From contig CAAEAE010000173.1 of the NCBI GenBank assembly GCA_900753715.1, forward strand, positions 1 to 9,524: a stretch of 9,524 nucleotides of DNA. The letters are read 5' to 3'. This DNA is from an uncultured Roseburia sp. GTDB lineage: Bacteria > Bacillota_A > Clostridia > Lachnospirales > Lachnospiraceae. This document shows, one piece after another, positions 5,931 to 9,524 of the stretch (position 1 is the stretch's first letter; each line of letters opens with the position of its first letter). A model generated the notes under the pieces. The model did no database searches, was not told the origin of the DNA, and was given only the letters and a program-made list of their open reading frames with translations. Position numbers and translations under genes: made by a program.

Positions 5931-6379
5931 GTTTTGGCAACATATTGCTTTCCGAGGCTCACCTTTTGCATTGCTTCAATCAGTGCTGCATCACATAACT
6001 CCCCCATGAAAAATCTCTGTAATGCCTGCGTCATCTTATCATCTGCAATGATTCCTATGATAACATCATAGTTTTCATTATATGCCCGATATTTCTCACA
6101 AAGATTCCTATATTTTTCTTCCAAAAGTCCCCGGTTATAAGCAATAAACAATGCCCAATCAATCTGATCATTGGCATCTTCTTCAAAGGTTTTAATCTTT
6201 AAGCCAGCAAAATCACAATCCAGTTCATAAAATCTATTGTCAGGGAATTCAGCAATTAAACCCTTAGGCTGATCCGGCAGATCCCCCATATAGAATCCCT
6301 GCCCAAAGTCGCAGGCATCACGGCTCTTAGGTGCAATATCACCTTTAATTCCACTCTTTGATCCATGGTATAGTATCAT
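5918..6379 (-). CDS. DUF3990 domain protein
   Basis: A 153-residue protein matching DUF3990 by eye: it opens MILYHGSKSGI, has the hallmark DFGQGFYMGD (family DFGkGFYlt) near 25-34, then WALFIAYNRGL, YDVIIGIIADDKM and the final GKQYVAKT. DUF3990 is thought to have an ADP-ribosyltransferase-like fold, with LYHGS and GFY as NAD-pocket-type motifs; its biochemical role is not established. Small partner proteins such as DUF3791 often adjoin it, but none is visible here. The frame reaches an ATG at 6385 that is only 1 nt from GGAGG (6387-6391). The ATG at 6377-6379 has 7-nt spacing and matches the family start. The C-terminus is encoded by the terminator stem and may be a few residues short. A good promoter lies just upstream. 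Confidence 0.82.
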   Translation of the reverse strand: MILYHGSKSGIKGDIAPKSRDACDFGQGFYMGDLPDQPKGLIAEFPDNRFYELDCDFAGLKIKTFEEDANDQIDWALFIAYNRGLLEEKYRNLCEKYRAYNENYDVIIGIIADDKMTQALQRFFMGELCDAALIEAMQKVSLGKQYVAKTKEA

Positions 6380-6395
6380 GTGCATTCCTCCATAT

Positions 6396-6480
6396 GGACA
6401 TTATAACCATTCCATACCCCAATCACAATAATATTCATGCACTATCTTTTAAAAATCATATGGGATATTTTATAATGTCC
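6396..6480. repeat. 11-bp inverted repeat enclosing the DUF3990 promoter
   Basis: GGACATTATAA (6396-6406) and TTATAATGTCC (6470-6480) are perfect inverted copies 63 bp apart. The left arm contains the DUF3990 -10; the right arm covers the last codons and stop of the pRiA4b ORF-3 pseudogene. Inverting the segment would turn the promoter round with both elements intact. Confidence 0.5.
6400..6428 (-). promoter_or_regulatory. Promoter for the DUF3990 gene
   Basis: On the minus strand TTGTGA (6423-6428) is 17 bp from TATAAT (6400-6405). The start would be near 6393, giving a leader of only about 13 nt with the GGAGG site right after it. Confidence 0.6.
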
Positions 6481-7441
6481 GTTGCGGACTGATTCTTCGT
6501 CCTGTCCACCCCATCATTTCAGCTCAGTTAAACATGACATCCCTTTCATCTGCTGCCTCTTCATCATCCGGGTCTGCCTCATAAATAGTTCTCAGCATAT
6601 CACAAAAGCCTCTGATACCTCCGACATCATCCACAAGCTCTATGCCGTCCTTCCGGATACATACCGGCCGATGTCCAATAACTGTTTCTTCCAGCAAACC
6701 GGTCAAAATATCGTCCGCCTCTCCGTTCCTGCTTATTGCTTCCAAACCTCCTGCTTTGATATTCATTCACAGCATTCCTTATGTCAATTTTATGTATTGC
6801 TGAGTCTATATATTTCCTCACGGCTTCAAAATCCGGCTTATCATTATTCTTAGCATAAAGGATATCGGATACAGGCACTCTCTCAAGCAACTCATAGCAC
6901 ACAATATCTGCAAATGCATGCATAACCTGATCTATAGTAGCTTCTCTCAGCTTTACCTTATAAGGCTCCGGCTGCTTTTTTGCATAAAAGTCAAATTCAT
7001 GGACGGTTATCTCCTCCCATCTCGCAAGCATCTCCTCCACCTTAATCTGATTGATGAGATAATGTTCTCCATTTCCCTTATAGCAATATGGTCCTGTATA
7101 CTTTTTCCTCATCCAGGATCTCACACTCTCTCCCTCTTTGTAATCATCATCCCAATAAATATCCTGATAATTCTCGGTCGGGAATCGGAAATAGACACCT
7201 GCCATTTTTGACCACGTCATAAAATCGTTGTTCGTCAATTGATTGAAAACATCATCCGGCAGACTGAAATTATACAAATGTCCGTTCTGCCAGCCGAACA
7301 TTCTCAATATTGCATAATTCAGAGCATGTAATGAATATCTCCTGGAACCAGAATATCTCTCGATATCGTCTGATCTACCGCTCCATATTTTTTCAGAATT
7401 TTCATTTCCTCTTCATCCGTATACTGCATATCCAGTTCCAT
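6470..7441 (-). pseudogene. pRiA4b ORF-3 / IS1096-passenger family protein, multiply broken
   Basis: The pieces join into one protein of about 320 residues. An N-terminal piece (7441 to about 7334) ends ILVPGDI; its frame stops at TGA 7319-7321. Shifting by one base gives SLHALNYAILRMFGWQNGHL, the LH-x-I-x-x-FGW-x-x-HL signature of this family, read down to about 6766. From there coding character moves back to the first frame, which carries RPVCIRKDGIELVDDVGG, the family's C-terminal P-x-C...DVGG motif. That frame meets TGA at 6524-6526, but the next codons still read AEMMGWTGRRISPQ to a TAA at 6470-6472, so TGA probably replaced a Trp codon. The YDFGD segment common in relatives is not visible, so the 6766 junction may be an internal deletion. 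An AAGGA before ATG 6766 could allow separate translation of the C-terminal piece. Family function is unknown. Confidence 0.8.
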
Positions 7442-7658
7442 CCATCTCTATTGTACTACATATTCACAAGGTAATGTATTAAATTTTCAAGGTACTTATA
7501 GTGTTCATTTGTCGGGCAACTCATTATTAATAAAATATAAGTATAAGATGATTATACAAATCTGCAACTTTCAAATCTACTATTTTGTCAGTTTTTCTCC
7601 CCTTTTTGTCATATTCCTATTCGTAACAGCTACTGACATTACCACATCAAACAATAAT
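7442..7658. other. AT-rich gap between pseudogene and membrane-protein gene
   Basis: No ORF, RNA or clear promoter is recognised in these 217 bp. TATAAT occurs on the minus strand near 7550 without a -35. TTTTGTCA is repeated directly at 7583-7590 and 7604-7611, exactly 21 bp apart (two helical turns). Confidence 0.5.
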
Positions 7659-8267
7659 TCATAGGTTAAAATAATGATTAATATAGTCCATATCTATACC
7701 GACAGGAATAACTTTTACTTCTATACTGTTTTCTATCACTTCACCATTTGGTGCTGTTGCAGTAACAACAATCTCATGAACACCTGTTTCTGTAAATTCA
7801 ACCTTTTTCTGCCATTCTGTTGTGTTTTTTCGCTCTAATGACACTGTATCTTCTCTGCCAGAGGCAAGGTATGCTGTTATAATAACAGCGTCCGTTTCAA
7901 AATTCACTGAAGCGGTCATATCAATTTGCATACCTATATAGAAAGTACTGTACTCTGGATACAAGTATATTTTATATTCGGATTCAGATTTGTCATCAAC
8001 AATTTTCACTTCGGGGTCCATTTTTGCTTTCCACCTGTCCCAAATTCCGATGACCGATACCCCACTAACTGCAACCAGCAATGTGATAATAGCTATAATT
8101 ATAGGCAACTTGGATGTACTGCTTGTCTTGATTTCACCAATATCACTTTTCATAGCATCAAGCTTTTCATTCGTATGTCTCGCATTTTCTGCAATAGTCT
8201 GACTGTTTTCTTTGATTATATCCAGAGCACTTCTAAATCTCCTATCTGCTTTTCTATTTCTTGCCAT
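7659..8267 (-). CDS. Single-pass membrane protein with extracellular beta-rich domain, unrecognised
   Basis: A 202-residue protein I cannot place in a named family. Residues 1-50 are charged and predicted helical, possibly coiled coil (ALDIIKENSQTIAENARH). One strong membrane helix lies at about 54-76. Residues 82-190 alternate in a beta-like way, and VEFTETGVHEIVVTATAPNG resembles the last strands of an Ig-like/PKD-type fold. A basic N-terminus before the helix predicts N-in, C-out topology, so the beta domain would face outward and the helical part the cytoplasm. The ATG directly follows an in-frame TGA, so it is the earliest start; GGTGA upstream is a weak SD. A promoter with a dyad over its -10 lies at 8326-8363, divergent from the recombinase gene. 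A role as anchor or sensor is possible but not shown. Confidence 0.72.
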   Translation of the reverse strand: MARNRKADRRFRSALDIIKENSQTIAENARHTNEKLDAMKSDIGEIKTSSTSKLPIIIAIITLLVAVSGVSVIGIWDRWKAKMDPEVKIVDDKSESEYKIYLYPEYSTFYIGMQIDMTASVNFETDAVIITAYLASGREDTVSLERKNTTEWQKKVEFTETGVHEIVVTATAPNGEVIENSIEVKVIPVGIDMDYINHYFNL

Positions 8268-8325
8268 TCATGTCACCATTCATCTTTCATGTTTGATGTT
8301 AATGCCAGTTTACTAACTAATCACT

Positions 8326-8349
8326 TTTGAATAAATTATATCATTCAAA
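8326..8349. promoter_or_regulatory. Dyad enclosing the -10 of the membrane-protein promoter
   Basis: TTTGAAT (8326-8332) and ATTCAAA (8343-8349) are a perfect 7-bp inverted repeat with a 10-bp centre that contains the -10. A protein bound here would block the promoter. Confidence 0.45.
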
Positions 8350-8363
8350 TACCATATATACAA
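8335..8363 (-). promoter_or_regulatory. Promoter for the membrane-protein gene
   Basis: On the minus strand TATAAT (8335-8340) is 17 bp from TTGTAT (8358-8363, matching the TTG half). The leader would be about 60 nt. Confidence 0.5.
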
Positions 8364-8508
8364 TGTTGCCCCTCTCCTTGATTGGAATTTGAAAATATGC
8401 ACGCATCTCACCCAAGCAGTATGATTATACCTTATATTTATCTACAGAAACTTATTAACCATGCCGTCTCAATCGGCTATATCACTATTATACAAAGGAG
8501 AAGCACTT

Positions 8509-9432
8509 ATGAGCAACCATATACCGTCTATCATAGAAGATTATCTTAACTATTGTAAGACCCAGAAAAGACTGGATCCCAAAACTATTAAAGCATACCG
8601 TATTGATCTGACACAGTTTTCTGACTTTTCTGAAAGCTTAAACATCAATGCGTTGTCCTCTTCTGATATTGAATGCTTTATCGGATATCTTAATGAAAAT
8701 TACAAGGCAAAAACTGTAAAGCGAAAACTGGCTTCTTTAAAAACTTTTTTTCGTCACCTTGAATATAAAGCCATCATTGAAACAAATCCCTTTAATAAAA
8801 TAAGAACTAAATTACGAGAACCCCTATTACTTCCCAAAACAATACCTTTATATAGCGTTGAAGCATTCCTCCAGGCTATATACACCGAAAATTCTCTGGC
8901 GCACACCGCATATCGCCAAAGACGAACTTTATTAGACGCAGCAATTATTGAAACCTTATTCTCCACCGGTATGCGAATCTCCGAATTATGCAGTTTAAGA
9001 AATAGCAATGTGAATTTGCAGGACGCTTCCATTCGTATCTATGGAAAAGGATCTAAAGAGCGGATTATTCAAATTGGGAATGATGATGTTCTTCATCTGC
9101 TAAAACAATACAAAGATAATTTTCAATCAGAGATTGATGAGAGCGGCTATTTTTTTGTGTGTCCCAATGCCAGTCCGGTGTCTGATCAATCTATCCGACG
9201 TATGATTAACAAATACTGCTCTCTTGCTGCCATCGACCTGCACATAACCCCGCATATGTTCCGTCATACCTTTGCAACATGCCTATTAGAAGCTGACGTT
9301 GATATCCGCTATATTCAGGAAATGCTTGGACATAGCTCTATTACGGTAACGGAAATTTATACACATGTTGCCCTGTCGAAGCAGAAAGACATCCTTACAA
9401 CCAAGCATCCTCGAAAAAATTTCAGATTCTAA
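8509..9432 (+). CDS. Tyrosine recombinase, XerC/XerD-like
   Basis: A 307-residue site-specific recombinase. The N-terminal SAM-like core-binding domain covers about 5-90 (IIEDYLNYCKTQKRLDPKTI, KRKLASLKTFFRHL). The catalytic domain has every active-site residue, numbered from the ATG at 8509: R156 (STGMRISEL), K180 (GKGSKERII), H249 and R252 (HMFRHTFAT), H275 (LGHSSI) and nucleophile Y284 (TEIYTHV). It should therefore be active. The frame opens at ATG 8461, but AAGGAG at 8495-8500 stands 8 nt before the ATG at 8509, which fits the family N-terminus. Length matches Xer proteins, yet the accessory setting and the lack of usual xer neighbours suggest a mobile-island or DNA-inversion recombinase rather than the chromosome-dimer enzyme. 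An imperfect palindrome follows at 9479-9506. Confidence 0.92.
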   Translation: MSNHIPSIIEDYLNYCKTQKRLDPKTIKAYRIDLTQFSDFSESLNINALSSSDIECFIGYLNENYKAKTVKRKLASLKTFFRHLEYKAIIETNPFNKIRTKLREPLLLPKTIPLYSVEAFLQAIYTENSLAHTAYRQRRTLLDAAIIETLFSTGMRISELCSLRNSNVNLQDASIRIYGKGSKERIIQIGNDDVLHLLKQYKDNFQSEIDESGYFFVCPNASPVSDQSIRRMINKYCSLAAIDLHITPHMFRHTFATCLLEADVDIRYIQEMLGHSSITVTEIYTHVALSKQKDILTTKHPRKNFRF

Positions 9433-9478
9433 TTATATAAATTGAATGATAATTTTTAGTTATCCGTCAGTTATATAG

Positions 9479-9506
9479 ATACAGGATAATTCTAAATTAT
9501 CTGTAT
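9479..9506. repeat. Imperfect palindrome after the recombinase gene
   Basis: Arms ATACAGGATAA and TTATCTGTAT match in inverted orientation except for one extra G; the centre TTCTAAA is 7 bp. The shape (10-11 bp arms, 6-8 bp centre) is like a tyrosine-recombinase core site. It could instead be a weak AT-rich terminator, since GTTTTT follows about 6 nt later. GATAA/TTATC (9448-9464) and the AGTTAT direct repeat (9458-9463, 9469-9474) are nearby. Confidence 0.4.
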
Positions 9507-9524
9507 TGGAAGTTTTTGAGATGC

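Larger units (their letters stand above)
8268..8508. other. Divergent intergenic region, membrane protein / recombinase
   Basis: These 241 bp hold the leftward promoter (8335-8363) and, at the right end, the recombinase ribosome site AAGGAG (8495-8500). A convincing rightward promoter was not found: TTGAAA (8389-8394) and TATGAT (8420-8425) are 25 bp apart, too far. An open frame from ATG 8461 runs into the recombinase but lacks an SD. Confidence 0.55.

Noticed and set aside
6524..6526. TGA read as tryptophan
   Set aside because: The same gene has two frame breaks, and other genes here (DUF3990, orphan regulator) end in TGA, so a pseudogene lesion is simpler than recoding.
6627..6764. C-terminal 45 or so residues of the long minus-strand frame at 6627-7307
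   Set aside because: They are arginine/glycine-rich and unlike any family, while the other frame over the same bases carries the expected P-x-C...DVGG motif.
6482..6853. 123-codon plus-strand open frame opposite the pseudogene
   Set aside because: Composition is that of an antisense shadow and the minus strand carries recognisable family motifs.
7926..8330. 134-codon plus-strand open frame opposite the membrane-protein gene
   Set aside because: Rich in Phe, Cys, Ser and His in the manner of an antisense frame, with no SD, and the minus-strand frame has clear domain structure.
8389..8425. Rightward promoter for the recombinase (TTGAAA ... TATGAT)
   Set aside because: Spacing is 25 bp, well outside the usual 16-18 bp.
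8461..8508. Upstream ATG extending the recombinase by 16 residues
   Set aside because: No ribosome site precedes it, whereas AAGGAG stands 8 nt before the ATG at 8509.

Overview
The window looks like chromosome of a low-to-moderate GC Gram-positive bacterium of the Clostridia, most probably a gut Lachnospiraceae. The basis is AT-rich DNA with purine-rich ribosome binding sites (AGGAG, AAGGAG), TATAAT-type promoters and the gene families present: AgrC/AgrA-like GHKL kinase and LytTR regulators, small XRE regulators, a polyprenyl-type GT2 transferase next to a ChbG/YdjC deacetylase, DUF3990, a pRiA4b ORF-3/IS1096-passenger protein and a XerC/D-like recombinase. The family assignments come from reading the translations, not from a search.

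Left third (1-3648, all minus strand): a regulatory cluster. In transcription order it holds a small XRE repressor (3409-3648), a leader with two hairpins (3313-3395), an orphan LytTR response regulator (2503-3267), a second XRE regulator (1997-2398) with its own promoter and operator-like dyad, a second LytTR regulator (1253-1978) and a GHKL sensor kinase (76-1260) translationally coupled to it. The kinase stops directly after its G box, without the last strands of the ATPase fold, and the 75 bases beyond do not continue the family. It therefore looks truncated, perhaps by an insertion or rearrangement just off the left edge. No AgrB/AgrD genes are in view.

Middle (3649-5930, plus strand): a 318-330 bp divergent control region with a good promoter (TTGAAG-N17-TATAAT), then a membrane-anchored GT2 glycosyltransferase and a ChbG/YdjC deacetylase. 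They are probably one transcript that makes a lipid-linked sugar and removes its N-acetyl group. The transcript ends at a 15-bp-stem terminator that overlaps the deacetylase stop codon.

Right third (5918-9524): an accessory stretch. DUF3990 (minus) has a -10 lying inside an 11-bp inverted repeat, with the second arm 63 bp away, so an invertible promoter is possible. Upstream of it is a decayed pRiA4b ORF-3 family gene (6470-7441) broken by two frame changes and a TGA in place of an expected Trp codon. Then comes an unrecognised one-pass membrane protein (7659-8267), divergent from a tyrosine recombinase (8509-9432). The recombinase is followed by an imperfect palindrome (9479-9506) that could be a terminator or a recombination core site.

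Start codons were revised from ribosome-binding-site spacing for the XRE regulator (2398), the orphan regulator (3267), the GT2 (3979), DUF3990 (6379) and the recombinase (8509). No tRNA, rRNA, CRISPR array or complete insertion sequence was seen.
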